Assembly (NCBI GenBank): GCA_030490835.1
Contig: CM059972.1
Coordinates: forward strand, 52,743,563 to 52,807,562
DNA length: 64,000 bases
Direction: 5' to 3'
Source: Annona cherimola
Taxonomy: Eukaryota; Streptophyta; Magnoliopsida; Magnoliales; Annonaceae
Shown: positions 24,784 to 38,532 of the stretch, piece by piece
How the letters are laid out: each line of letters begins with the position of its first letter
How positions within the stretch are numbered: the first letter of the stretch is position 1
Translations under genes and position numbers: made by a program
The notes under the pieces: model-generated
Database searches by the model: none
Told to the model about the DNA's origin: nothing
The model's input: only the letters and a program-made list of their open reading frames with translations

Positions 24784-27700
24784 TGTGGCGCCTCGAACCG
24801 GAGTGCTTAGAAGCCTTACTCCGGGATCTTGTCGATTAGTAAACGTGACTAAGGATTGATGCCCTGATCACACGGCCGGTTCTTAATTAGATCTCGTCCA
24901 AACATTTTTTTTCATTTCTTTCTTTTTCTTTTCTTTCATCACATAAACATATACTCATCATTCATAATGGACTTATCCATATTATCATAAATCATCAATT
25001 TCTTGTATTATTCATAACTTCATAATTTCATACAACGAATGTCCTTTCTCATCATATCCCAGTAGGGCATTTATTCATACAAAAATCTACTAACCTTTCT
25101 AGATTCCTATTTTCCTTTAGCAACACATGCCTTTCATCTCTTGGCTTTCCCTATACCTGTCTGAGGTTGGGAAAACAAAACATGAGTCGAAACTCAATAA
25201 GCAAGCATTTTTCATTTTAATTGCATTCCTCTCCATTCGATAGAAAACACTTACCAAGTGATCAACTACCAACGGAATAGAAACCTTTTCGTAAACTATT
25301 TTTGGAAACCTTTCATAAACCATTTATGAAAATCATTCATGTAAACCATTCATGTAAACCATTGGTAAATGCATTTCTCTCCATTCGATAGGAGAAACTT
25401 AGCAAGTGATCAACTATCAATGGAATCGAAACCTTTTTATAAAAATTATTTCATAAACATTAGATGTACAAATGCTTCATTTCCATTCCAGACATAAACC
25501 TTCGTGTGTGGGTACGCTAGCCCAGGGAACATCTCACATAGCATGATCCAATATACTGGCTCTCTCTGACTTGACCTCATCAAAGGGAACCTCTCGTCCT
25601 CTTGACGCCTACATGGTCTCCTACATGCATGACTTTTGATTTCCCCGACATTATATACCTCTTACACCAGGTAACTTATCATTCTCATGTAGAGAATTAT
25701 TTGCACCATCCCTTTTAAAACATCATTTCAAATTCATGCTTTCTTTTTCAATCCATGTATGAAAATGCAGTGCATTCATTCACACATAACATTCCTTTAC
25801 CTCCACCTCTTGGTAGGACGCCACTGGCACACAGCCCATACGACTCTACAATAGTGAAGGGGGACCCTCTGATCCGCTTTCTACCTCCACCAAAGCCTCT
25901 TCATTATGCATCATACATGTGCACATGTCCATGAACATCACATGATATCAATATGCCGACATGACTTTTCATAAAAACTCATAAACATTCACCATTTCAA
26001 AATAATGTAGGAATAACCACCCTTAAACACATTTCATAAATACTTGATAATAAAACATATTTTCAAAAGGGTTTGCTTGCTTACAATGAAATAATAAAAT
26101 CATATTTTCAAAGTTATGCTTGCTTACCTCCTCATTCTGTGTCCTCCATCTTCTCCTTTCCTTTTCTTACACAAGAAAAAATAATATTTTATCTATATCA
26201 TTCCAAGTCTTAGTTTGCTTCGCATGCATGCTTTATAATTATTTATTACCTCATTTCTATAGAAGTTAATCTTATAAAGATATTTGGTCATCACATCCTT
26301 ATATGGATTTTTGTATCCATAAATTCCTTTAAAATCCCATCTTTAAAGTATAAATATTAATCTTAAATTTCTCCAAAAATCACACTATTTACTGTTCATA
26401 GATACTGTAGCAAATTACTGTTCATCATTGTTCACGATCATTGTTCATGGTACTGTTCATCCGAGGATACTGTTCACTGCCACGTGGTTACTGTTCATGG
26501 GTTCCAAAAATAAAAAATACCATGACATAGATTATGCTTAGTATATCATGGAAAAATTCATAAATTTTGAATTTGTTACCATTAACTTGGCTAAATAAAT
26601 CATTTTCTCCACATTCTAAAAATCAACATAATTTCACTTCAGCATAATCCTTAATTCCAAATATTATGAAATTAATATATCATCATTCCAACATCATATT
26701 TATCATATTCATTCATCCCAAATCATCATTTATCAATATTGGAGCATTATTTACATATATCATATGCTATCTTCCCGAATGCTCCATCCGTGCTCTAAAT
26801 TTTCGATGTTTAGGAATAATTCCATTTGGGCATTATAACTATATTTATTTTCTCATGCTTAGGAATTATCTAAGCATGGTTTTACCCTACTTAACATCTA
26901 AAAAAATTTGGGAAGAATTCACTTACCCGAAGTGGAGATATCCCTTTTCTTCTCACACTTTCTCTCTCTAACTTTCTCCCCTTCTTTCCTTGGATGTGTG
27001 TTGGGCTTGGGAGCGAGGATTTGCTCAAGTTGGAGCTGGTTGAGTGTGGCTTTTGATGTCCACCCCTGCCCCCTATTTATAGGGTTTGATTTTTCATGAA
27101 ATTGGATTTTACCCCCCCTTGCTCAAGGTGTTAAATTGCAAATGAGTTTTTTTCTAATTTCAAAAGGTGCATGGAGCCTTGTGCAGCCCACCCTACAGCT
27201 GCCCCAGCCCCCCTATGGCAGCCCTATTTTCCTAGATTTTTTATTTATTAAAATTTATTTGTTTTAAGCTAATTAAATCCTAGCCCTTGATTTATGATGA
27301 TGATGATTTTAGACTATTGATTTTGGTAAAATGCTCAACCACCCCCTGCCATGCCCCTACAATAGCTTCTGTTCATTTATTATTTATTATTTTTTCATTA
27401 TTTAATTTAATAAAAGTCAAATGGAATTTAATGAAAAAGATAAGTTAGTTTTTTATCTCAATTTGATGTTTAATCTTGATACTTGATTTGTGATTTTTAT
27501 CACATCTTAAGTCATTCATCATGTTCATTATGAATTTTTAACCATTCATAAAAAATTTCATCTAAATCCGACGTCGGGATTACAACTTATGAATTTTTCT
27601 TCAATTTTTTACTAAAATCCGAAATTCTATTAAAATATAAAAAAGTATTGCTATTTCGTCCTGTAGTGATTAAATATCCCTTTTTGTCATTTTGTGATTA

Positions 27701-27898
27701 GGTTAATCTACGTGATTAACTCTTAATCACCTCGGTTACTATTCATGTGCACTATTCACGTGGTTTAATCCCACAATTGCATTTCTTTAACATCTAATAC
27801 ACATGTTTTCATACTCATGAATATATATTTCATTAATACATTACTTAGGGTTTACAACCCTAGAGTTTTATACACGTGTCTAAAATCGGGGTTTTATA
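24784..27898 (-). repeat. Array LTR A3 (minus strand, 3115 bp)
   Basis: The most complete LTR of the array. The plus-strand left edge is TGTGGCGCC. The right edge is mutated (ttata instead of ttaca) next to the polypurine tract of I3. It contains a TATA box (27073-27081) and the ACTGTTCA/CTACTGTAG cluster (26389-26500). ORFs of 60-100 codons inside it have no recognisable domain and recur only because the LTRs are repeated. Confidence 0.9.
27073..27081 (-). promoter_or_regulatory. TATA box of LTR A3
   Basis: TATAAATAG on the minus strand, in the same context as A1 and A4 (33573-33581). Confidence 0.6.
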
Positions 27899-28533
27899 AT
27901 CCTCCCCCCCTTACATTAGGTTTCGTCCCGAAACCTGTCATTTTCCATCACGCTTCTGCTGCGCAATTTTCATCTTATCATATCATCAATCATCAATCAT
28001 CTCTAATAAAGAAGTCAGTATCCACTACTCTTTTTCCATATACACATGACATATATGTGTAAACGTAATTTTACAGCAAATAATCATCTTTACATCAAAA
28101 TATCCTCTTTTCATTAATCTTTCAAAAGTCGATTAGCCTCTTCCGACTTTTGTCAATTCCTTTTCACTACATAGTGTCTACAACTAGGTCATGCCTGTGT
28201 AGACTACAATCTAGTCTTATTTCCATAAACCCATCATTATTGTGGAGAGATAATCCTCTCGTACCTATCTTCAAATGCATCAAGATTTCAAAATAATTCC
28301 AAACAATTCATTTTCTTCCTTAATCTATGACATTCCAATTCTATATCATGATATATGATACCATCTTCTGTGGTATCACACCTTTCCTATCATCCATAAT
28401 TTTTCTCTTTCCACGCCTATTTACCAATCTTTGCTTTGATACCATCTTCTGTGGCGTCAGACCTATCCTTTCATCATTCTTTATTTTCTCATTTTCTCGC
28501 CTATTTACCAATCCTGGCTCTGATACCAATTTC
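27899..28533 (-). mobile_element. Array internal region I3 (non-coding)
   Basis: 635 bp, collinear with I1 and I2: PBS at 28517-28528, PBS-like repeat at 28433-28444, non-coding body, hairpin at 27918-27936, polypurine tract at 27899-27911. It lies between A3 and A4. Confidence 0.85.
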
Positions 28534-29317
28534 TATTGTGCCCCGAACCAGGGTGCCTAGAAGCCTTACTCCGAGATCTTGTCGATTGGTAAACATGACT
28601 CAGGATTGTTGCCCTGATCATACAACGGGTTCTTAATTGGATCTCGTCCAATTTTTTTTTCATTTCTTTCTTTTTCTTTTCTTTCATCACATAAACGTAT
28701 ACTCATCATCATTCATAATGGACTTATCCATATCATCATAAATCATCAATTTCTTTTATTATTCATAACTTCATAATTTCATACAACCTATGTCTTTTCT
28801 CATCATATCCCATTAGGGCATCTATTCATACAAAAATCTACTAACCTTTATAGATTCCTCTTTTTATTTAGCAACACATGCCTTTCATCTCTTGGCTTTC
28901 CCTACACCTGTCTAAGGTTGGGAAAACAAAACATGAGTCGAAACTCAATAAGCAAGCATCTTTCATTTTAATTGCATTCCTCTTCATTCGATAGAAAACA
29001 CTTACCAAGTGATCAACTACCAACGGAATAAAAACCTTTTCGTAAACCATTTTTGGAAACCTTTTATAAACCATTCATGAAAATCATTCATGTAAACCAT
29101 TTATGTAAACCATTTGTAAATGCATTTCTCTCGATTCGATAGGAGAAACTTAGCAAGTGATCAACTATCAATGGAATAGAAACCTTTTCATAAAAATCAT
29201 TTCATAAACATTGGATGTGCAAATGCTTCCTTTCCATTCCTGACATAAACCTTCGTGTGTGGGTATGCTAGCCCAGGGAACATCTCACATAGCATGGTCC
29301 AATACGCCGGCTCTCTC

Positions 29318-32272
29318 TGTGACACCCCGACCTGGGGTGGCTAGAAGCCTTACTCCGGGATCTTGTCGATTGGTAAGTGTAAATCAGGATTGTTGCCCTG
29401 ATCACGCAGCAGGTTCTTAATTGGATATTGTCCAATTTTTTTCTTTTCTTTTATAATGTCTTTGCATTCCACACCATTCATCATTCATAATGGACTCATC
29501 CATATCATCATAAAATCATTCATATCTTCTTTTTATTGAAATAGTTCACATTAGTACAATCGTGTTTGTAATTCCACAAAATATGTCTTCAACATGATTA
29601 TCATACATTTGTCCCTTTGGACGCATACATAGAGCTGCAATTAAATTTGCAGGTCATTTCTACCTGGCATCCTTTATGAGTCAGCTCCATATCCTATTTG
29701 TCATTTTGAAAACACATATGAGTAATAATACTTAGTAAGCAAGCCTTTTTCTTTGGCAAGTAAACATTTTCCTTTCATTCAAATGCATTTCTTCCCATTT
29801 GATAGGAGATACTTACCAAGTGATCAACTACCAATAGAATAGAAATATTTTTGCATAAAAATCATTTCATAAACATGGGATGTGCAAATGCTTCCTTTCC
29901 ATTCCTGACATAGACCTTCGTGTATGGGTATGCTAGCCTAGGAAACATCTCACATAGCATGGTCCAATACGCCGGCTCTCTCTCCGACTTCGCCTCGTCA
30001 AGGGAGACCTTGTATCCTTTACCTTGATTAACCTACATGGTCTCCTATATGCATGACTTTTGATTTTTCCGGCATTATATACCTCTTACACCAGGTGATT
30101 TGTCATTCTCATGTAGAGAATTATTTGCACCATCCCTTTTTGAAACATTGTTTCGATAAAACATCATGTAAACCTTTTCATACTTTTGCATTTCATAAAA
30201 ATGCAATGCATTCATTCACACATGACTTTCCTTTGCCTCCACCCTCTTGAGAGGACGCCGCCGGCACACAGCCCTTGCGACTTGGCAATAGTGAAGGGGG
30301 ATCCCTGATCCGCTTACTACCTCCACCAAAGTCTCTTCCTTGTGCACCATGTTCATACGTACAGAAGCAAACAAACATTTATCATTTCAAACATTATAGG
30401 AGTGGCCATCCTTAAACACTTTTCATAAAACATGTGAGCAAACAATTTGCAATCATTTAAAAATATTTAGAAAGCATACAGCTTTCTTACCTCCTTAGTC
30501 TGTGTCCTCCACTTTTTCCTTTCCTTTTCCTATACAAGGAAAAATGATATTTTATCTATATCATTCCATGTCTTAGTTTACTTCCCATGTATGCTTTATA
30601 ATCATCCGTTACCTCATTTCTATAGAGGTTAATCTTATAAATATACTTGGTCATTACCTCCTTATATGGATTTTTATCTATAAATCCTTTAAAAATTTCA
30701 TCCATATATCATCATAAAATATAAAAATAAATCTCAATTTTTTCCAAAATCACACAGTACTGTAGCAAATTACTGTAGTAGTATTGTAGCCAATGACTGT
30801 TCATCCAAGGTTACTGTTCACAGCACATGGGTTACTGTTCATGGGTTCCAAAAATTGACATTTTTTTCAAAAATCAAAAATACCAATATATAGCTTATGC
30901 TTAGTATATCATGGAAAATTTTATACATTTTGAACTTATCATCATTAATTTGGCTAAATAAATCATTTTCTCCATGTACTAAAAATCAATATAAATTCAC
31001 TTAAGCATAATCCTTAATTCCAAAAATCATGAAATTAATATATCAACATTTAAACATCATATTTATCATATTCATACATCTCAAATTATCATTTATCATT
31101 TTTGGAGCATTATTTACACATATCATATGGTATCTTCCCGAATGCTCCATCTTTGCTCCAAATTTTTGATGTTTTGGCATAATTCCAATTAATCATTATA
31201 AATTTACTTATTTTCTCATGCTTAGGAATTATATAAGCATAATTTTACCCTAATTAACATCCAAAAGAAATTTGAAAAGAATCCCCTTACCTGAAGTAGA
31301 AAAACTCTCCTTGTACTTGGCCATTCTCTCTCTTTCTCTCCTTCTTTCTTTCAAGGCCAAAACGTGTTTGGGGGGTGGGAATGACTTGAATTGCTAAAGC
31401 TTGGAGCTGGGAGGATGTGCTTGGACGTTCACCCCATGATCCCCTTTTATAGGCATGCATTTTTCACATATTTGCAATTTACCGCCCCTTGCTTGAGGTA
31501 TTAAATTATAAATGTATTTTTTTCTAATTTCCAAAAGGTGCATGGAGCCATGTGCAGCCCCCCTACAGCAGCTCCAGCCCCCCTATGGCAGCCCTATTTT
31601 TCATATTTTTTTGATTTTTAAAATTATTTAATTTAGGCTAATTAAATCTTAGCTATTGATCTTTGATGAGGATGAATTTAGACCATTGATTTTGGTCAAA
31701 AAGCTCCCCCTACCCCTTCTGTAGCTCTGATTTTCATTTATTATTTTTTTATTTTTAATTATTAAATTTAATAAACAGTCAAATTTACAATTAATGCAAA
31801 GTAGAGCTACTTTTTGATCTCCAAAAGACATTTCATCTTGACCTTTGATTCATGATTTTTTATCAATCTTGGACCACTCATCATGTTCATCATAATATTT
31901 TGGCCATCCATAACAAATTTCATCTCAATCCGACATCTGGATTGCAAGATATGACTTTTCCTTCATTTTCTTCACAAAAATCCATAAAAATCCGAAAATT
32001 ATTATTTTAATCCAAAAAGCACTTTTGTCCTTTAGTGGGAAGCTTCCTTTTTCATCTTTTATGATTAAGTTAATCCAAAGTGATTAACTTAACATATTCC
32101 TTAATCCCACGTTTACTATTCATGTTTCACTATTCATCCGAATTTCCTAATTAATTATTTTAACCTCTATTCCCACATATTTTCATACTCATAAATGTAT
32201 ATTTCCCAAATATATTACCTAGGGTTTACAACCCTAAGGTTTTATACACATGTCTAAGATCGGGGTTTCACA
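29318..32272 (-). repeat. Solo LTR S1 inside A4 (2955 bp)
   Basis: TG...CA boundaries (TGTGACACC and GTTTCACA) and a perfect 5-bp TSD ctctc at 29313-29317 and 32273-32277. No PBS, internal region or second LTR is present. It belongs to the A superfamily but is clearly diverged from A1-A4. It resembles the LTR entering at 63765. It would have formed by recombination between the two LTRs of a full element. Confidence 0.93.
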
Positions 32273-33572
32273 CTCTCCGACTTTGCCTCATTATGGGGAA
32301 CCTCTCGTCGTCTTAACGCCTACATATTCTCCTACATGCATGACTTTTGATTTTCTCGGCATTATATACCTCTTACACCAGAAAACTTGTCATTCTCATG
32401 TAGAGAATTATTTGCATCATCCCTTTTAAAACATCATTTCAAATCCATGATTTCCTTTTCAATCCATGTATGAAAATGCAATGCATTCATTCACACATAA
32501 CATTCCTTTGCCTCCACCTTTTAGGAGGACGCTGCCGGCACACAGCCCATATGACTCGGCACTAGTGAAGGGGTACTCTCTGATCGGCCCACCAAAGCCT
32601 CTTCATTATGCATCATACATGTGCACATGTTCATGAACATCACATGATATCAATATCCTCCACTTTTTCCTTTCCTTTTCCTACACAAGGAAAAATAATA
32701 TTTTATCTATATCATTTCATGTCTTAGTTTGCTTCGTATGCATGCTTTATAATCGTTTATTACCACATTTCTATAGAAGTTAATCTTATAAAGATATTTG
32801 ATCATCACATCCTTATATGGATTTTTTATCCATAAATTCCTTTAAAATCCCATCTTTAAAGTATAAATATTAATCTTAAATTTCTCCAAAAATCAAGCTG
32901 TTTACTGTTCATAGCTACTGTAGCAGATTACTGTTCATCATCATTGTTCATGGTACTGTTCACCCGAGGTTACTGTTCATGGGTTCCAAAAGTGGACTTT
33001 TTTTTCAAAAATGAAAAATACCATGACATAGCTTATGCTTAGTATATCATGGAAAAATTCATAAATTTTGAATTTGTCATCATTACCTTGGCTAAATAAA
33101 TCATTTTCTCAATATACTAAAAATCAACATAATTTCACTTAAGCATAATCCTTAATTCTAAAAATTATGAAATTAATATATCATCATTCCAATATCATAT
33201 TTTTCATATTCATTCATCTCAAATTATCATTGATCAATATTGGAGCATTATTTACATATATCATATGCTATCTTCCCGAATGCTCTATCTTTGCTCCAAA
33301 TTTTCGATGTTTAGGCATAATTCCATTTAGGCATTATAACTATACTTATTTTCTCATGCTTAGGCATTATCTAAGCATAGTTTTATCCTACTTAACATCC
33401 AAAAGAAATTTGGGAAGAATTCACTTACCCGAAGTGGAGATATTCCTCTTCTTCTCACACACTCTCTCTAACTTTCTCCTCTTCTTTCCTTGGACGTGTG
33501 GGGGGTTTGGGAGTTGAGATTTGCTCCAGTTTGAGCTGGGTGAGTGTGGCTTTGGACGTCCACCCCGGCCCC

Positions 33573-33581
33573 CTATTTATA
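33573..33581 (-). promoter_or_regulatory. TATA box of LTR A4
   Basis: TATAAATAG on the minus strand. Confidence 0.6.
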
Positions 33582-34404
33582 GGGTTTGATTTTTCATGAA
33601 ATTGGATTTTACCCCCCCTTGCTCAAGGTGTTAAATTGCAATTGTGTTTTTTTCTAATTTCAAAAGGTGCATGGAGCCTTGTGCAGCCCACCCTACAAAT
33701 TCTCTAGCCCCCTATGGCAGCCCTATTTTCCTAGATTTTTTATTTATTAAAATTACTTTGTTTTAAGCTAATTAAATCCTAGCCCTTGATTTATGATGAT
33801 GATGATGATTTTAGACCATTGATTTTGGTCAAATACTCAACCATCCCCTGCCATGCCCCTGCCATGCCCCTGCAATATCTGTTGTTCATTTATTATTTTT
33901 TAATTTTTTAATTTACTAAAAGTCTAATGGAATTTAATGAAAAAGATAAGTTAGTTTTTTATCTCCATTTGACGTTTAATCTTGACCCTTGATTTGTGAT
34001 TTTCATCACATCTTAACCCATTCATCATGTTCATCATGAATTTTAAACCATCCATAAAAAATTTCATCTAAATCCGACGTCTAGATTGCAACTTATGAAT
34101 TTTTCTTCAATTTTTCACTAAAATCCGATATTCTCTTAAAATATCAAAAAGTATTGCTATTTCGTCCTGTAGTGATTAAATCTCTCTTTTTGTCATTTTG
34201 TGATTAGGTTAATCTACGTGATTAACTCTTAATCACCTCAGTTACTATTTACATGCACTATTCATGTGGTTTAATCCCACAATTGCATTTCTTTAACCTC
34301 TAATACACATGTTTTCATACTCATGAATATATATTTCATCAATACATTACCTAGGGTTTACAATCCTAGAGTTTTATACACGTGTCTAAAATCAGAGTTT
34401 CACA

Positions 34405-34558
34405 CTGACATGAGTCGACGGCATCATCTGGGCAGAGATAAAGTGGAATAGCATCCTCCCGTGATATAGCAGTCGCTGCGCTTGAAGGACGTGAGTTGTC
34501 TGCCTGTCGACTTCCATGTCGGTGGCCTTTGATAGAAATGTCGTGTGATGGAGTTGAC
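34405..34558 (-). pseudogene. P: plant transposon-protein gene fragment, 3' part
   Basis: On the minus strand a frame reads LLYHGRMLFHFISAQMMPST. This resembles the W.F...R..P..H segment of the putative plant transposon protein domain (PF20167-type) found in plant retroelement ORFs. It continues the fragment at 38533-38976 across solo LTR C. It is cut at 34404 by the array edge, so the array lies inside this gene. The frame changes within the fragment and the gene is dead. The family assignment is from memory of its pattern. Confidence 0.55.
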
Positions 34559-37500
34559 TTTGGCGCCCCAACCCGAGCGTCACATCCTGAGCCTTACCTC
34601 GGGATCGTTATTGGCTGGTAAACGTGATCAGGATTGTTACCCTGTCACACGGCGGGTTTTTAACTGATATTTATCCAATTAAATATATTTTCATAGGAGT
34701 TTATTTCCTCATAATTACATCTCATGCATAACTGGGTTATTTCCAACCATTCAACATATAGCAAAACATGATGTTCTAGAGACATTTCAACATTCTCCTA
34801 AATCAGATGTCACTGCATGTATTAAACATAGTCGTCAACACAAAACATCAACATAATTACATTCATTCAACATGAGTTTTTCTGTATCATAAAACTGTTA
34901 ATATTTTTCCCTCGCTTTAATGATATTGCCTTTACTCCTTTGCTGAGTCTCTTCTTTCACCTGTCTATGGGTTAGGAAAATGAAAACGTGAGTTGTACAC
35001 TCAATAAGAAAGCTTTATAAAATTTTCAAGCAAAACATTTCAACAGTAACCTTTTTCAACAAAAATGTTTCTCTCCATTTAGTAGAGACACTTATCAAGT
35101 GATCAAGTACCTGCGGAGCAGAAATCTTTTATTTATAATCATTATGAAAAGCAACATTATACCCCCTCGGGGATATATCATGACAATGTGATGAATGCAT
35201 TTGATCCCTTATGATGGAGGCTAGCTAGGCGACCATCCGTCCTCATCTTCTCCCATCCAGGGAGTCACCGCCGGCCCTTGGCCTATTTTAGCGACTCGGC
35301 TACACCAAAGGGGGACAATCGGTCCACTTATTCCTTTAAGGTGAACCTTATGCATTATGCACATGAATTTATCCATGTCATGCTAGCATGATTTTTTACA
35401 CATAATATCATAGGATAAAAATTTTCATCAATCAAAAAGCAGTTATATAAATCAATTTTCAATACATAGTGAACTAAGGAATGACCATCCTTAAAAATTT
35501 AGATGTAAATTTCAAATAACATTTGCTAAATCAATAAAAGTAGTTAAAACATCATGTACAATTATTTCAAAGAAATTTAAGAAACAAAAATTCATTTAGA
35601 AAATTGGCTTGCTTACCTTGTTCGTGAGAGCTTTCCGGATTGACTTTTTCTTTTCCTTTGCCTATGAAAGAATAACCTAATATTCACATAAATTTCATTT
35701 GCTTGCATTTATTTAGTTTTCCAACCCATTTTCATAAATAGTCAGAACCCGCTTAACTTCCAAGTCGGGTGTACATACATCATATACTTATGTATATCAA
35801 TCCTTCATTATACCACGTATTTAATTCCCATAGATTAATCTCAAATTTTGAGATTATCAAATCAGCAATATATTACACGTTTTTCCATCTTATTTTTATG
35901 CATTTTTGCATATTAGCCCTTCACATAACTTAGTTATTATTTTATCAATTTCCTTATTTCACATATGTCCATTTCTTACACCTAATTCATGTTTTCCTTA
36001 AAATTTTTCAAATCAGCAAATTGGCTTCCACTTTAGCATGATTATACACCTTAATTAACACTTATTTAGTGCATTTCTATGAATTTTTAATCCACCAATT
36101 TCAAACTTCCAAAAACAGCAACTTTGATATCTAATTTCCATCCTTTAAACGTCTCTTTTAATACTCCATTCTAAACAAATCTTTAACCACTTGATTCCAG
36201 CAATTAATCCCACTTTTCATAACCTAAATTCAAGGTATTTTCACATATTAAAATTCTATATATAAGTTGTTTGCAAAAAACAACGTTTTATGTATGTAGG
36301 GTACCCATTTACACCACTTTGGACGTCCACCATTAAACCCTCAAAATTCCGATTTTGGGCAGTCCATGCATGAACGTCCAAAGTGCCTACATTTAGGATA
36401 TTTTACCCTACAATTTATCCATAATTTATTTGAATCACTTCATATATCATTTTCAACAGTTAAACGTGAATTTCGAGTCTTAAGAGTAACCCTAACTAAC
36501 CTTCCTTCTACACTTCATAAATCATGCTAAATTTCACATATATTCAACATCAAAACATGAATTTTCATGTGATTATATCAATTTAATAAAACAACAACAT
36601 TAAACACAAATTTCAGCAAGTTTAGGCAAGTGTAAAAGCTCGTACGTCACAGTAATCACTTCCTTCTTACATCTAACTCCTAGTTGCATTACTTGTTATT
36701 ATATTTTCATTAAATACCCTAATTAAAAGTATCATAAATCTTCATTAAAGGATTCATTATGAATCATATTCACATCCCATAAATTTAGTTTGAAACAATA
36801 GATTAAAATCATTCAACACAAACATACACTTACTTGTATATTGTAGCACTCAACTCCACTTCTCAAGCAAGCTTCCTCAACTTAAATCCTTCTTGTCTTT
36901 CCCCTTTTTCTTCTCTTGTTTTTGGGTTTGAAAGGTGGTGGAAGAGGGGACGTATGCTGCTTCTGGAAATGGGAGCTCAAAATGCTAAAAAATTTCTAAG
37001 TCCCCATCTATGCATATGGACGTTCCTCCTTTCTTAAACAGCAGCTGGAAATTTCCAGCTAGTGGACCCCACTTGCCACCTCATCTATGCTCATTCCAAT
37101 GCAATTTTATCCCCTTAGCTGACATGGCAACTTATGGACCATTTAAATTATTTTTTTCTTAATTAATAATTTGTTAATTATCCAATGCATTTAAGCGTCT
37201 CAAATCTGTCCACCAGATCACATCCACAATAGCTGCTGTTTTCCATATTTTTTTCAACGAATTTTGCAGATTTTTTATGTATATTTATATACCCTACTAC
37301 CTAGGATAATTATTCATGCATTTATCAATTTTTAAAAATTAAAAAAAATCACATTTCTAGCTACTTGAACGGTCCTCATTTTTCTGCTCCATTTTTGCTG
37401 CCTGTACACGTTCCTGTTTTCAGCAGCTTATCTTATCATTATTTATTATGGTGAAGCTTTATTTAATTATTCATTTAATTACCTAGTAGTGTAGGTCATT

Positions 37501-38532
37501 TAGGGTCATTTTAGCATAATTTAAAAAATTATAAAATATGCATAAGGCTGCTAAACCGTCCACATCATCCAAGAGATATGTTGCTGTCCATTTTTCATTT
37601 TTCTCTCAACGGTCCAGATCTACCCCTTTTTAATCCGAATTTCCACTTTAATTTAATGCATATTTATCCTCATTAAATCATAGTTGACTTTGTGTATTTA
37701 TTTTATAAAAAAATATATTTCCCAAAACGCCATTATATGGGCTGTTTGGACGTTCCCAACTGCCACATCACCCATGCTCCATTAAACTGTTTAATTGAGT
37801 ATTTAATTATGAGATAATTGCAGGGATTTTTCCATTATTAGTAATTCACAAAATACCCTACAAATTACCTCCTTTTGACACCTCAAATTTGTCTTTATTC
37901 ATTTAATTATTTTACTCATTTTCAACATAAATGCTAATCAATTTTTGGGTTGAAAAATCAAAACCACTAATCCCAATTTCGTGTAAGCTTATTTCCATCA
38001 TCATTTGCATGATCAAATCCTCCCATAACCTTAATCTCATAATTTTAACCGTCAATTTCAAATTTCATCTCAATCCGATCTTCCTAACTCAAGTTATGAT
38101 AATTTTAAGTTTTGAATGGTGATGATCGATTTTCATCAAAATTTTCATAATCTAATTTCCTCATGTGATTAAGCACAAAATTATGTGCTTCCACTTAAAT
38201 TTTCACCTCAATCCGACTTAAGGGCATCAGATATGAATTTTCTAATATTTTCTTAACTTAGCTCCATGATTAGCTTCCTTATCTCCATTTGTTTCATTAT
38301 GGAATTTAATAATTTTTTTTTCATGGCATACTAACATTTATCCATCATCATTATATTAATTCAATCATATTATCCCACATTGTCTGGAATGGATATATTT
38401 AAACAACATTCATAACAAATGACCTAGCTGCAACAAGTCATAAAATTTGTAAATAATTCATTTTTAAATATTATTCATACATGAATAAATCAATTGCATA
38501 TACATGATTTCTACTCCAATTAGGGTTTCACA
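34559..38532 (-). repeat. Solo LTR C (about 3.97 kb) inside P
   Basis: Minus-strand LTR related to family B: the plus-strand left edge tttggcgcc is a mutated tgtggcgcc, and the right edge is GTTTCACA. It includes a segment matching the B LTR around its AGGCAAAGGCGAAGATGAG block (reverse complement near 35640-35670). No internal region is present. The 5-bp flanks ttgac and ttgat are near-matches. The flanks also share about 25 bp more, starting AGAAATGTCGTG. The small ORFs are not genes. Confidence 0.85.

Larger units (their letters stand above)
28534..34404 (-). repeat. Array LTR A4 (minus strand), interrupted by solo LTR S1
   Basis: A4 is 28534-29317 plus 32278-34404, about 2.9 kb without S1 and its TSD. 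The left edge is mutated (tattgtgcc for tgtggcgcc). The right edge ends GTTTCACA, the outer boundary of the array. It has a TATA box at 33573-33581 and a motif cluster at about 32900-32980. To its right the sequence changes abruptly to the coding remnant P. Confidence 0.88.

Noticed and set aside
36834..37037. Possible small host gene in the C region
   Set aside because: No domain, signal or splice structure stands out, and it lies within a solo LTR.
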